From contig JADNYV010000076.1 of the NCBI GenBank assembly GCA_015501055.1, forward strand, positions 1-64,000: a stretch of DNA of 64,000 nt, in the 5' to 3' direction. A program made the translations under genes and the position numbers. Source of the stretch: Mucidula mucida. Lineage: Eukaryota > Basidiomycota > Agaricomycetes > Agaricales > Physalacriaceae. The notes below the pieces were generated by a model, which saw only the letters and a list, made by a program, of their open reading frames with translations, was not told where the DNA came from and did no database searches. Positions 11,644 through 23,568 of the stretch are shown here, one piece after another (position 1 is the stretch's first letter; every line of letters begins with the position of its first letter).

Positions 11644-13233
11644 TCATGAAGTATCCATATCCATTAAGGACACCTTCCTTCTCGACCGCACCGAACCACA
11701 TGTATCCAGCATCATCTTGTCCACGCTGAGGTCGGAATCCTCGCGTGTCAAATGCGCAACTGGATTTCGCCAAAACGCCTTGCCTGGTATCTGAAACAAA
11801 TCCTGTTCTTCCGGAGACTCGACAAGAGCCAACGACCCATACTCGCGCACGCGGCGTCGAGCCTCCAGGCGCAGTTTCAGGCCATTCATTTCCGCTTCCA
11901 AGGTGGCAACGCGCCGCGCGCCGTCTGTCAGGGCGGACATCGTCTTGATTATCCCGGGTACGTTGGATTTAATGGCCGAGTAGGACACAGAGGATGGAAG
12001 CGTTCGACGCGGGGATGGCGGAGTCGGCAGGAGCAGTGATTGCGGCAATCGAGATGACCATGCTCTAGGCGGAAGAGGTTTGGGTGGCGCTAAAAGGGGC
12101 AGTATTTCGAGTAACTGAGATGGGGCTGGAGAATTATTAACAGTATCCTTAGGCGAGGCGACAGTTGGTTCGAATGATGGCGAAGGAGGAGCTGGACAAG
12201 GTAATGCAGTTGGAGGTTCGAATACAGGTAGGTCTACGGTCGGCTTGACTGGGGTCTGTCTGGAAGAAGGAACCACAGTTGTAGCCTGACTCCAAGGCGA
12301 TCCGACCAGCGAATGAGATTTGACGTCTTGTCCCCACACTTTCGTGATTCGCCACGCGTCTAGATATGCGTGAGCGGAGAACGTCGTGTCGCTACTTGGT
12401 GGCGGGGTACTGCTATACACCCATTCACCATTAACTTCGTAGAACCCCTGTAAGAAATCCGCGGCAGTCATGCCATGATCTGCCTGCTGCTCGGTCAACT
12501 TGAACCCGTCGAAACCGGTGACACTCAGTCGTCGCCAGTCCGTCAAAACTAGAACAAAAGTAAGCCTTTGATCACGCTGATAATATACATCGCAACACTG
12601 ACTTCTCTTCACAGGATCCTTGGCATATTCCGCTTCGCCATACTTTTCAACGAATGCCTTCAAGCGTTCCTGATCCGAAGTAAACCACCCCAGGCGCAGT
12701 CGCGTCAACACACGGTCCATAGGAAGACAGCGCCAGCTTCTGCCCATCCCGCTAGTCGCAGCCTCTTTATGAGCAGCATCAAGGAAGGTGGTGCAGACAT
12801 GGGAGGCATGAACGATGCCTGCAGCCGCTGTGTCCCAATCACCAGACGTCAGAGCGCGCCTTGCGCTCTCCCAGTAGCACTGCGCGTAATACATCAATGG
12901 AATGCGATACGCTTGCGGGATTACAGTCGATGCTCCGTGTCCATAAAAGACATGCGTGAACCAGGCGCGTTTCTTGGAAGACCCGGGAATAGCGAAGACG
13001 TGCGTGATGAGGTCCTGCATGATTTGGGATTTAGACTGCGAAGAGATGTCGGACGTTGGTAGCTCGGTAGAGTCGTTAGCTGAGTGGCATAATGGCGGTG
13101 GTGAAGCAGATGGGAGTTTGATGGTGACGGGGGAGTGCTCCCTCTTCAGCGGTTTGTTCCGGCTGGCTTCGGAAAAATCGCGATGCTTTGAGAGGCGTAG
13201 ATGATGGCTCGGTCGGTGCATTGGAGAGTGCAT
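11644..13233 (-). CDS. Pro/Ser-rich protein of unknown function
   Basis: A single open frame of 529 aa starting at ATG 13233. About residues 70-270 look like a folded helical domain (for example AYRIPLMYYAQCYWESARRAL). About residues 330-430 are rich in Pro and Ser and probably disordered. About residues 445-475 have coiled-coil spacing (ARRVATLEAEMNGLKLRLEA), followed by a basic and polar tail. There is no signal peptide or membrane segment. A possible intron at 12612-12549 would break the frame, so I keep it unspliced. I do not recognise the family; a structural or regulatory role would be a guess. Confidence 0.65.
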   Translation of the reverse strand: MHSPMHRPSHHLRLSKHRDFSEASRNKPLKREHSPVTIKLPSASPPPLCHSANDSTELPTSDISSQSKSQIMQDLITHVFAIPGSSKKRAWFTHVFYGHGASTVIPQAYRIPLMYYAQCYWESARRALTSGDWDTAAAGIVHASHVCTTFLDAAHKEAATSGMGRSWRCLPMDRVLTRLRLGWFTSDQERLKAFVEKYGEAEYAKDPVKRSQCCDVYYQRDQRLTFVLVLTDWRRLSVTGFDGFKLTEQQADHGMTAADFLQGFYEVNGEWVYSSTPPPSSDTTFSAHAYLDAWRITKVWGQDVKSHSLVGSPWSQATTVVPSSRQTPVKPTVDLPVFEPPTALPCPAPPSPSFEPTVASPKDTVNNSPAPSQLLEILPLLAPPKPLPPRAWSSRLPQSLLLPTPPSPRRTLPSSVSYSAIKSNVPGIIKTMSALTDGARRVATLEAEMNGLKLRLEARRRVREYGSLALVESPEEQDLFQIPGKAFWRNPVAHLTREDSDLSVDKMMLDTCGSVRSRRKVSLMDMDTS

Positions 13234-14900
13234 GATTGCGTTCCGATAAGGATATTGAATAATTTAAAGACTTTGGAAATGTTTGTTAGCCTGAGACGTC
13301 ATCACACGCAATCATCCGTCCTGAACACATACCGTTGAAATGGGTAGAGCTCCTCGAAGTTACGTTGAGTGTCGTGAAAATGCGAAGAGAAAGTTCATGA
13401 ATGCAGCAGTGGCTACGGCGCGCAAGCTGTGTTCACGACGTGTCAAATTTCGTGTGAAATTCTGATGAAATTTTCGGGAACACACCAAGTCGAGGGCGGC
13501 AGAATCAAGATGGAGACCTTGTTCGTAAACGAAGGGGATGAAACAGAAGGTGGATGCCGTGCCGATATTAACGAGAAGTGTGGTGAGGGTCAGGAGGAAA
13601 AGACGGATTACCGGATTTGGACACGCTGTCCCTTTCAAAAAACTTCATCGCCATGGCGTACCTCCCAGCTTCCTGCGTCCCATTCCGTCTGTCAAGATCG
13701 TATCTTCAATGCATTTTAGTCGCTGGTACGGACTTGGCTGGCCTCTCTGCGGTATTTGAAAGTCCAGACAGTACCCCTGTAAGTTTGTGTAGCTGTCTTC
13801 GTAGGCCTCACAACACACAAGCCAAGACATGAATTCATTATTTGCGTGCGATAGTCGGCCAGACGAACAGAACAATATTATAGTCTGCTTGGCCTGTACA
13901 GTTGGTTACGCCACAGAGCTGTGTCGACTAGGACTACTGGAGACAGGCGTACATGGCTGGCATCGATAAAGCGAAATATATGTCATCGTATTAACAAGGT
14001 CAGGATGACATGTGCTCTCATAAGTGTAACCTAATCAAACCAGACCAGCCAGATTGGCATAACTCGGACTGCTTCAAGTTCCCATACCGATCGAAGAAGG
14101 TAGATGCACTACACCACGAGGATAGTTTTCAGACATAGCGATAACAAGGGTATATATGCGTATGTGCATCCAGCTCTTCTTCAGTCCGGACTATAGCCTT
14201 CGCAGTCTGGACTGACATCGCTGAGAGATTCAATCGCGCAAACCAGCAGCAAATACAAGTGGTTGTATCGTCGCTGTACAAGAAAGCTGTCATGAAGTGC
14301 GGCAGTACTGCTGATTAACAGCACCTCACTTTTCAAGGCACCCCGTATCGAAAAAGACCTACTCATTCATTAAGCGCCGCTGGCCACATCTCGGATTCAG
14401 CCCACGACCAATAATTATCGATACCAAAAGAGAAGAGAAAGCATCTGGGGACTTCTTGGAGGTCAACGTATAGTTAGCCACGCCACCTACATAGCGTAAA
14501 TGATTTAGAATCAATAGAGAAGTGGCCTCCGAGTCCGAGTCCCGTTTTCGGTAGTTGAAGAACAGGGTTGTCGGTCGAGAGGCCGAAAGAGTACAAATAA
14601 ATCGCGCACTCCAATTAAGGCTTACCCAGGAATAATCAACCAGCGTAGTGGAAACAATGGAAGGAAGCCTGTAGAAAGCAGGCAGTGCGACCCAGAGGAT
14701 GCCGTTGGAGGATGACACGTGCTACGTTTCAAAGCAAGCTGATATGCACAGCCTATATACAAGTAGTCTGATAAATTACAAGTGACTCTGATACTTTGGT
14801 GACGGATGTTCCTCCGGCTCACTGCGACCCGGTCTCGTGATCGCGATCACATCACGTTCTTTTCGCAAATTGAAATTAGCGTTCCTTGACTCTTACGACC
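13234..14900. other. long stretch without a supported gene
   Basis: Short frames occur on both strands (for example minus strand 14359-14718), but none has a domain, a clean exon chain or a paralogue in the window. Several hydrophobic peptides here look like chance frames. Confidence 0.4.
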
Positions 14901-16072
14901 ATGGCGGACACAAAGCGACCGAAACGAGCGCGAAAGACGCATGCTATACAATATATCGATTCTGACGGTCATGACGACGAGTCCGAATCTGACGAGGAAA
15001 AGCCGCCTACTAAGCGCATCAAGACACGTGCCACCAAAGGATCGACGAAACGGAAGGGCAAGGGAAAACCGGCGGGCGCGTTCCAGCAATTGCCTGTTGA
15101 GCTCATTCTGGAGGTGTGTAGGGGATGCTCCATTCATGCCAGGCTCTTCCTTAGTCCCCATCGCGACAGATCATATCATACCTCGCACCGAAGAACTTGG
15201 TGGCGCTTATGTTTCTCTCCCGCGGATTCTATGAGATGCTATACGACGACTCCTCGGTGTCTCTCATCATGTGGCAGAAATCTCGCTTGAACGAAATTGT
15301 GGCAGTACCCGCTCCGCCCCGTCAAATGACGGAGCTACGGTGGGCCCGATTTCTCTACGAGACGCATTGCCAAGTTCGTTGGGATTTTTTTTTTATCGTG
15401 AACGTTGTCCTCATCCAACGCGCTTAAGATGTGCGGGTCGACACGGGCGAAACTTACCCACCTGTTCTCTCTTCGGAAACGTGTTTGTTCAAAGTGTATG
15501 TCCGTCAAGTACGTTGGATATTCCCTCAATGCTCTCTGCTGTGACTCAGCCAGTGTATAGTCTAGTACGGGGCTCTGACCGCCCAAATACATTCCTCAAA
15601 AAATACCCCTTCGCCAGTGTCAGCGCACTTGCCTTACTTTTGCCTTCGGGTATGCCTTCACTGTCGCTTGAAGTCGTTGCGTAACAAACTTGAAATCCTC
15701 CAGATAAAGACCCCTGTGGAAACGCTCTTCTTCACGAACGGCTCACTAGTGAAAGGCGCAAGCGTGTCATCGTATATAGGTTTTACCACTGGGAGTCGCA
15801 CATCCCAGCTGTGCTCAGGCGTTTAGGTAAGGAACACCCGGATGTATACTTCGGCGAACGTCAGCCCGCAGAGTCGGATTCTTACCGAACCTTCTTTGCA
15901 GAGGAAAGCGATCGCATCCAATCTACGCTGATGGTGAGTCAACGTTGTTTTTGGTCCTCAGACTGTGCACCGATTTCTTGTGTGCTAGCATGCCAATACC
16001 TGCTGTATCTGGGAAAAGACGATGCTTGCACAATCAGGAGCTTCGGCAGCCAGCTCAAAGACATTAAATTAG
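14901..16072 (+). CDS. F-box protein with Cys-rich spacer
   Basis: Exons 14901-15113, 15170-15373, 15429-15508, 15561-15649, 15704-15933 and 15989-16072, introns 52-56 nt, about 299 aa. The N-terminus is basic and acidic (nuclear-signal-like KRPKRARK, PPTKRIK). An F-box starts at about residue 65: LPVELILE then IISYLAPKNLVALMF. After it come ELRWARFLYETHCQ and a Cys pair region (CGS...CSKC). F-box proteins recruit substrates to SCF ubiquitin ligases through Skp1; the substrate here is unknown. The last exon is short and ends in a stop at 16072. Sequence after it resembles further family sequence, so the 3' end may be truncated or mis-spliced. Confidence 0.72.
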
Positions 16073-16660
16073 TGGCGTGTGGTATCATTGACGGCTTTCA
16101 AATGGTATTCAGTTTTCTCGCATGGTGCTGTCGCCTCGAAACTACAAGCTCTAGGCGTCTCGAAACTCTTCACTGGTCATGATATTTGGATTATGATACT
16201 GATATTGCTTAGCGATGCGGGCATTCTCTGACTACGCATCTTTGTACTCGGCGTTTGTTAGCTTCTGGGATGCACCGCTAGACGTTCGTCTCATACCGTG
16301 CCCGATGCACCGTCATCGACTTCATCACGCCCTTGGAGCCGGTGTGCAGTCACCGAGACGACAGTCTGCATTCGTAAGTGATAGCATTAGGACATCAGCT
16401 TCGAAACCTTCTGAAACACTGTTTATAGGGAGTAGGTAATGCCTGCTTAATTACGCCCGTACAAGCAGCGTGTCCTCCGAACTTCTTCGGCCAGTGTTCT
16501 CACCGGTAGCGCTATTACTGAGTTCGACAAATTGATTGCTGCTCTCGCCCGATGCCGCCGAAGACGGCTCATGCACCGATTGGTTGACGAGACATCTTCG
16601 CACCAATATGACCAGGCAGTGAATCGCCAGTCGTTTTGCATTAACACTGTTCTTCTTGCC
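16073..16660. other. intergenic or decayed 3' end of the F-box gene
   Basis: Short plus-strand frames could be remnants of a longer C-terminus of the preceding F-box gene. No frame can be joined to it cleanly. Confidence 0.35.
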
Positions 16661-18146
16661 ATGCCCTTCACACTCCCTTTCATCACTCTCCTTGTCATCA
16701 CTCTCCTTTTTTCGTTCGTTATTGCCCAACAGTATGCTGGACAATCAACCAATCTTCCACGCCTTCCGCCGACGATTACAGGAGGGGAACTCGCATTCTT
16801 CAATATCAAGGATACGAACGGCGGCAACGTGACAATGGCGAACTATTTCTCGCTTCCGAACGGGCAGCGGCAAGTCACTCACAAGGTATGTGTGGTCCTT
16901 TAATGAGCAGTGCAGTGCTCATAGTCGCTACTGCGCAGGTTCAACGAGCGGTGGTCTATGTTCATGGTTCGGGGGAAGACCCTCAAACTTACTTTGCCGC
17001 TCTTTTTTCAGGTTGAGTAGACTGTACATCTCCTTCCAATGCGAGAACTCAAGCTATCCTCAGGTCTTAATAAGGCGGCGGCGCAAAACCCGGAGGTCAA
17101 CCAAGATGCAGTCGTCCTGATGGCACCTCTTTTCCCCAGCGACAACAGCGACTGGTCGAGATCTGATCTCGCCACTTTCAAAGGTTGGTGTACCATCTCG
17201 TTTGACGAGTTTCGTCGTGCCTTATTCTTACCCAAGGTCGGGGGTGGTACATTGGCGAGACGAGTGTCTATCCTGCCACACAGAACGTGTCTTCATTTGA
17301 TGTGCTAGACCAGATTACGCAGTACTTCAGCGACGTATCGATATACCCGAATATGAAGGAGATCGTTATCGCTGGTCATAGTATGGGCGCTCAGATGGTC
17401 CAACGATATGTCGCAGTTGGCAAAGAGTTGTTTTCGCACGGTATTTGGCTTCTTCGTTTTCGAAGGGGTATCCACTCATAGATGAACAGTGCCTATTACT
17501 TACTGGATCGCGAACCCCAGTACGCTCTTGTGGTAGGGCTTTCACGTGCACGTCTTACAAATGCAAATTCTTACAATTGTTAAGGCTGAACGATAAGCGC
17601 CCCAGTGACACCTCTTCTTGCCCCAACTACAACGACTGGGGACACGGACTGGATGGTTACTATCTGGACTACGAGCACACATTTGTGAACACCCTTGGAA
17701 ATCTTGGCGCCGTCCATCTGCGCTACCAACGTAAGCGCATCGCGTATGCTCGTGGACTCAACGACTTCGGAAACTATATCCTAAACGGAGAGTGTTCGCC
17801 ATGTACTACGGGGTACGATGTCATCCTCCACTTACAACCTCAACGCGACTAATACTGCATATAGATCGAACCGTGGGGAGAGGCTATACAACTTCTTCGA
17901 CGTGTTTCCTCCAGATGTAGGAGACACCGTGGATTACGTCGAGGGGATTGGCCACAATGGTATACAGATGGCACAAACTCAGGCCGGTCTGAATCGGCTT
18001 TTGTGAGTGCTCAACAATCAAGCTATCATTGTCGTAGATTACGTTCACACAGCTTTGACAATTTCAATGGTAACGGATCTCGTCATGCGAGTACTGGGGA
18101 AAGAGGTCCTTCCCATCGGCCTGGTCAGGCGGAGACATGTCCTTGA
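16661..18146 (+). CDS. secreted alpha/beta hydrolase (GHSMG)
   Basis: Eight exons: 16661-16885, 16939-17011, 17064-17183, 17237-17440, 17490-17532, 17585-17812, 17865-18002 and 18053-18146, introns 49-53 nt, giving 374 aa in frame. Residues 1-22 form a signal peptide (hydrophobic core LLVITLLFSFVIA). AVVYVHGSGEDP is an oxyanion-type HG strand. The nucleophile elbow GHSMG sits near residue 188. Conserved later blocks include YWIANPSTLLW, SCPNYNDW and a His-bearing GIGHNG. Several N-X-S/T sites fit an extracellular glycoprotein. It is probably a serine hydrolase or esterase; the substrate is unknown. A second, broken copy lies at 39394-40580. ATG 16661 was chosen because it starts directly at the signal peptide. 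Confidence 0.82.
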
Positions 18147-18227
18147 AACATATACCGCTACTTAGAATCTTAGACGGATCGCTATTCACTAGACGTTTGA
18201 TTCCCTATTTCACTTCAATGCATAACA

Positions 18228-20069
18228 TCATTCATAGCTGCATGTCGACTGTTCCGAATCAAAGAAACAGACCCCGTTGGTAGTAACCGTCATGCTTGGA
18301 AACGGTACTTTCCAAGACACCCAAAGAACGTCTTTCGGATACTCCTGAAGACATTTGTCGTCGACGTGATACACTTGAACGGGCAAGTGTTCCTCTGTGA
18401 AATCGATAGCGAGTCGTATTTCCTGGAGCTCGAGTTCGGGATGACGTTTAAGATATTCCACCCGGCGTTCCGCTATCGCAGTCCTTCGAGGACTGCTGAA
18501 GACTTCGTATCGGACGAGATGCTCGATTACAGCAACTTGATAACTGCCCTCCAGGAACGCGATGGAGGAACCGACTGAGGACGTGCTAGTTAGTCTTCTA
18601 ACGGAGAGCACGCCAAGGTACTTACATCGGTAGGAATTACTCCTAGAGCTATCTCGACACTTGCTTTGATGTGAGAGCCAGTCAGCTTTCTGACAGATGC
18701 GTGAGCAATAGAAGTCCTTCGCGCAATTGCTGCAAGAGTAAGAGCAATAACTTCTTTGACACTGTATAGTGGTCGAAGATTGAGTGAAGCCTCTGAAAGT
18801 TTGAAAGAGACACTACCTGAGAAAACGAGCACAAGCGGAACTGTCGGACATCGAGGTGTGTCATGACACTTCTTCTTGCAAGAAGAAGTATATAAGCATG
18901 GCGAGCTTCTTCGGGGACCAGGCTTGGATCGATGCAAGTCGCTCTCAGAACCTGGTCTATGCGTCGAAAGATGTATGGGTCGATGCACTTCATAGAGAGC
19001 GTTGTGAACACTTTAAACATGCACATCGAGAGGCCATAGGTAACCGGATTCGGCGGTAGCAGCAAGCTTTCGAGTACAGTACGGTTGAATGGTAGGTTCC
19101 GATCCGATTCGTTGAGTCCTAGATTGAGATAGGTCGCACAAATACGGGGTATGTCCTCCAAGCTAGGAGGAGGATGACGAGCTAGGTAGCACAAGAGTTT
19201 GAGGACGGTAGTCATAGTTCCATGGTGAAATAACACCACGCGGAACGTGGCAGGGGCAGAAGCCGTGATCACCAGAAATTGGAGTGTCGCCACAACTGTT
19301 GTCATATCCTTCCGACGAGCAGCGCGAAGGATAGATTTGACTCGATGAGAGCAGGACACGGCCATGTCTTCGGGAATAGACCGAAGAAGGGAAACATATG
19401 TTTTGCTGGATCCCTCAGCCTTCTTGTCCATGTGCATTGGCGTCGCCAGACATCGGTTCATGCTGCAGTGTGCCCCGGCGCCGTATGATTCAACAAGACT
19501 AAAGATCTTGATCCACGACTTCAGCATGGAGTTGAGCACGAGATCAGACATAAGTGTCTTGTAGAACCCTCCTTTCGAATCGACGACGGGGTTGGTCATG
19601 TCGCCAATGATCACGGACAGCGGCTCGAGAATAGCGGGGATGTATTCGGGAAGCGTGAGATCGTTGAGATCAGACGAGAACTCGGAAAAGAATCTCGCAG
19701 CGTAGTCGACTATGACAGGCCATAGATCGGATACACGGCGGCGGACGGACAAGCCACCTTCTCGACTCATATACATGTAGTCCTTGAGTCCTCGAAGACA
19801 AGCTGCTTCAACGTTAAGTTCTGTAGGCTCGAGGGATAGAAGTAGCACGTCTGGTGCGGCGGCACGACAAAGCCAGAACGAGATGATCTCCGCAAGGTGC
19901 GAAAAGTAAGCTGAATGTCGAATCACAATGCCCGTTGCACGAGGTATAGCATCAAGCGCTTCAGAAGGAGACGAAAGCGCAGCTCTCTATGAATGATGAA
20001 GATACATACTCATGGAGAGTACCTCACACGTACCTTGAGCGCTTCGATGTTGAGGGAACCCGTCTGCAT
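18228..20069 (-). CDS. MYND-family paralogue lacking the MYND finger
   Basis: Exon 1 is 20069-20034, then a 47-nt intron (20033-19987) and a long exon from 19986. An intron of about 53 nt near 18882-18834 (gtgtcatg...ctcag) joins to the downstream frame, and a final intron near 18623-18573 leads to the stop at 18228. The protein is helical and repeat-like, as in ARM/HEAT-type proteins (many Leu-rich helices). Its layout matches the gene at 47902-49858: short first exon, long helical exon, then a C-terminal block with YQVAVIEHLV...LAIDF. That gene has a C6HC MYND finger before the C-terminal block; none is visible here. The exact last splice site is uncertain. Function unknown. Confidence 0.65.
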
Positions 20070-20527
20070 GGGAGGCTTTGGTTCGGGATGGAGGTCAGAA
20101 GGTGGTGCAAGGTGAGAGCGACTCTATTGAGGGAGGGCACTGCGCTATATATATCCTATCGTGATGCACAGCACCTTGTCCTCTAAAAACAATAAGACAT
20201 AATAAAAACCTTTGTTCCTATTGTGATTGGCGACAAACTCTGATGGGGCGGAGGTCGGCCCGAATGACCGAGCCTTGACTCACTCTCCTCACGCTTGATT
20301 ACTTCCACCTCATCGCCATTTCACCTAAAGACATACAAGAAGGAAATGGGGGCTTTGCTGCATGAATGCAGGGCGCGGCGGAGGAGACGACGGGACGGTG
20401 AGCCGCAATGGAAGCTTCCCTCTGTAAGGGAGTCGGTATATCCTTTCCTAATGGGAACGATGCGTGTGAGATTGCTTCATCATACTCCATTAGTATTCAG
20501 TGTTCTCCCTAAGTTGTTGAGTACAAA
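20070..20527. other. intergenic region, no gene seen
   Basis: It holds the upstream region of the minus-strand gene at 18228-20069 and the 3' flank of the kinase-like gene at 20528. A TATA-like tatatata at about 20145-20152 could serve the former. Confidence 0.4.
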
Positions 20528-21755
20528 TCAGTCTATATCTAGATATCTACGCGCCCTCAATGTCTTCATCGCCTCGTATTCGTTCCTTTCCGTCTCTGGA
20601 CCCTCATCCGAGATATCGTAGCTGAGGAAAAACGCTGCCAGGACCATTTCCAGCATGCCGCGCCCCCGCAACCATCTACCGACCATTCGTTTATGAGCGT
20701 CGCAACATTCGGTAACATGCCAAAGTAATCGACATGTGTCCCAGTCTGTCATGTCCTTCATTATTTCGTGCGGTCTGAGATCCTCCTCAGGAACTGTCGA
20801 ATGGAAATTAACGAAGACCACACCCGCTCCTGAGTCCGTGAGCAGTATGTGGTCCGGGATATGGAGATCACAGTGAACAACGCCATTTTCGTGAAGTTCG
20901 GTAACTGCTTTCAGTAGCCGTGGAAGCTAAGGGGTATTAGAATTTGTGTGCAGTTCAGAATACGTAGACTGACCATTGATGCACGCTTTATGAAATTTTT
21001 TGTCAGAACCGCGGATGGGATAGGTAATTTCCCAGGATGAGCATTCTCCGACATCCATGCACCGAGTGTGCGACCTTCAATGTATTCAGTAATGAAGACG
21101 TATGCGTCCTCGTCGTTTGGCATCTTGATCTGTTGTATCATGTGAGATTTGGATTCGCCCGAATGTACAGCGACGTACCTGGTGAAGCCCATAAGAGTAT
21201 GGAATAACCCCCCCCTTGAAGGCGTTGAAGTTTTTCAAGAACGAGAAAGTCGTGAGCGACGAGAGTAATAGGATGCGTAACGCGCACTCTAGAAATGTCC
21301 ATGTGCCGGTCAGAGGTATCTGGAATTGTCATGCGGAACTGTTGAGCAATCTTCAGCACGACGCATCCCACAGAAGTCTCGGAGTCCTGGTCATTGATTC
21401 CCACCACGTCGGCAAGCCAAGTATGTGGCCTTGCATGCTTCTCGTCCCGCAAAGGACGCGTAAGAACCAATTTCCCATCAAGCGCTCTCTTGCTTCGGTT
21501 GGCGTCTAAACGTAAAAGTGGGGGAGGCATGCGAAAACCCGCAGCGACGTCCTCTGGAGAAGGGCACCCCTTCAAAGGCAACGTCACTACTGACGCGAGG
21601 CGCAATGACTCCTCCAGCGGATACACTTCCTGCTGGTTGTGGTACTTCCGCCATTTCTGACAGTCGCGGAACAAGTCCTGGTACGTATGATATACCCTTC
21701 TGGGGGTACGCTCCATGTCATTGACGGTGGCGGTAGACAGTAAAGAGCAAGGCAT
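20528..21755 (-). CDS. kinase-like protein F, broken by a poly-G tract
   Basis: Exons 21755-21179, 21129-20974 and 20926-20528, introns 49 and 47 nt. Family motifs are ARPHTWLADVVG, VVLKIAQQ (Lys kept), AYVFITEYIEG, then HCDLHIPDH (HxD kept, Asn replaced by His) and VNF at the DFG site. Exon 1 is 577 nt, one base too long. A run of eight C on the plus strand (21199-21206) shifts the frame just before the block GGVIPYSYGLHQ. With seven bases the frame would run through all exons to a stop at 20528. Slippage in sequencing is the simplest explanation, so the gene may be intact. Catalysis is doubtful because the DFG Asp is missing. Confidence 0.68.
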
Positions 21756-21806
21756 TGTAAGTTGTTCAGAACAAGGAGGATGATGCTCGGTGAGGTGTGG
21801 ACGTAG

Positions 21807-21814
21807 CTTTTATA
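21807..21814 (-). promoter_or_regulatory. TATA box of kinase-like gene F
   Basis: On the minus strand this reads TATAAAAG and ends about 52 nt upstream of the ATG at 21755. Inferred from sequence and position. Confidence 0.45.
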
Positions 21815-21872
21815 CTTCTCGAGTAGCGGAGCTTCAATCTGAAACAGTACGCCTACTGTACAGTGTACACAC

Positions 21873-23211
21873 GATGAACCTCGAGGGCCGGCCAAGGCAC
21901 TCCCCGGAAGCTGATCAGACAGCTATGTACGACGAACGTGATCCTATTGACCTTGACGCCGTCCCCTTGTCTGGAGGTGTTCTGGTCAAGGCGCTGGCCT
22001 TGTCCATCGATCCATACCTTCGGGGTCTGATGCGTGAACCAGACGTATCGCTTTACGGTGTACGTTGTCTCGACCGTCCACCCCCAGGTGCAGGCTGATA
22101 TTATTTTCCCAGATTTCGTATCTTCGAGGCCAGCCGTATGTACAATATTTGTGTTGATGATTCCTCCCGCTAACGGTATCTCATTAGGATATTTAATACC
22201 GGTATCGGCCGTGTTCTGCGCTCTGAAGTTCGCGCATTCAAGGTCGGAGATCACATTACCGGGATGCTCGGTACGTGTTTATTAACAATCGTCCCTTTCA
22301 TGCCTTGACGTTTCGACAGATTTTCAAGAGTACAATATCATCACCTCTGAGCGCATCTCGGCTGGTGGCTACCAAGCTATCGTCAAAGCAGAGCCATCTT
22401 TACCTTGGACTGTATATCTCGGTGCCGCTGCTCTGACAGGTCGAACAGCCTTCTTGGGCTACAAAGAGCTCATAAAGCCGAACTTGAAGACAGGAGGCGT
22501 CATGTTTGTTAGTACGGGTGCTGGCGCCGTAGGCTCATAAGTGCTCGCCTGCGCCCTCCGCTCGTATTCATTGAACGTGTGCCTGATAGCATTGTTGTTC
22601 AGCTCGCAAAACGTGATCCTCAAGGTCATCGCTTCCGCTGGATCGGACGACAAGGTTAAATTCCTGGAGGATCTTGGTGCGATGTTGCGTCGTCAACTAT
22701 AAGACGACTGAGATACAGAGACTCCTCAAGCAGGAGGGACCAATCGACTTGTGCGCTTCGTCTGGGCTTCGCTATCCAAAACATTAATATTCAACGTAGT
22801 TATTGGGATAATGTTGGGGGCGCCACACTCGATGCCGTCCTCTCTTGTATGAGTACCTTTGGACGAGTTGTATCATGCGGCATGGCCTCAATTTACAATG
22901 ATGGCATGCAAGGCTACAACTTCCAAGTACGTTTGTCCATCGATGAATCATTTTCGGCTTCAGACTCATGACCCGTAAAGCATCTCTGGGATTCGCACCC
23001 CATCTAACCGTCGACGGGTTTGCGGTTGCGAATCTCCAAAGCGAAACATAATGAGGAGTTCACGCGAACCGTTCTGCCTAGGCTTGCTTCCGGAGAGCTA
23101 CAGTATCGGGGAGATATTACACATGGTTTGCAAGGCACCGGTCGCGCTCTGCATGCCATACAAGTCGGAGAAAACATAGGGAAAAGTGTTGTGCTTGTTG
23201 CAGAAGATTAG
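21873..23211 (+). pseudogene. medium-chain dehydrogenase/reductase, copy 1
   Basis: It matches the next gene exon by exon: SIDPYLRGLMREP, GIGRVLRSE, then GRTAFLGYKE and VSTGAGAVGS (Rossmann nucleotide-binding region), WDNVGGATLDAV, and C-terminal YRGDITHGLQ...VLVAED. Lesions are clear. The splice donor after GAVGS reads ATAAGT at 22537-22542, where copy 2 has GTAAGT, giving an immediate TAA. Downstream there are small deletions (about 22620, 22682 and 22695), and a stop and shift around 22995-23010. The 5' end also lacks the first coding block of copy 2. The family (zinc-free MDR, alkenal/enone reductases using NADPH) is inferred from the motifs. Confidence 0.8.
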
Positions 23212-23521
23212 ACAAATGTTATATTCTTTTCGAAATCGATTTGGGCGAGGTGACAGTCCTAATAGCTCCGAGGTGCGTCATCACAGGATCCTCCGTGCGA
23301 ACAGTCGACTAATCTCCATAGTCGGTAAGTTGATCGCCACTTGCTACAAACTCTTGCTGATTGGCAAGAGCAGAACCGCTGAATCACAGTGTTAGTTCAG
23401 TGCGCGAGCGTGTATTCTCCTGGAAATGGAAGATCCTTGCGCCTGATTAAAGCCCATGCGTCATCATCGTCAATATTTTCTCTGTCATGAATTCGGTTTC
23501 TACAATAGCCGGTTGGCTTCT

Positions 23522-23528
23522 TATAAAT
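23522..23528 (+). promoter_or_regulatory. TATA box of dehydrogenase copy 2
   Basis: TATAAAT lies about 40 nt before the ATG at 23569, with CT-rich and CA-rich leader sequence between them. Confidence 0.5.
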
Positions 23529-23568
23529 CGCGCTTCACACACCCTCGTCCACGTCTCCAGAACTCGTC

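Noticed and set aside
12549..12612. Possible 64-nt intron in the 529-aa minus-strand gene
   Set aside because: Removing it breaks the frame with an immediate stop, while the unspliced frame is open throughout.
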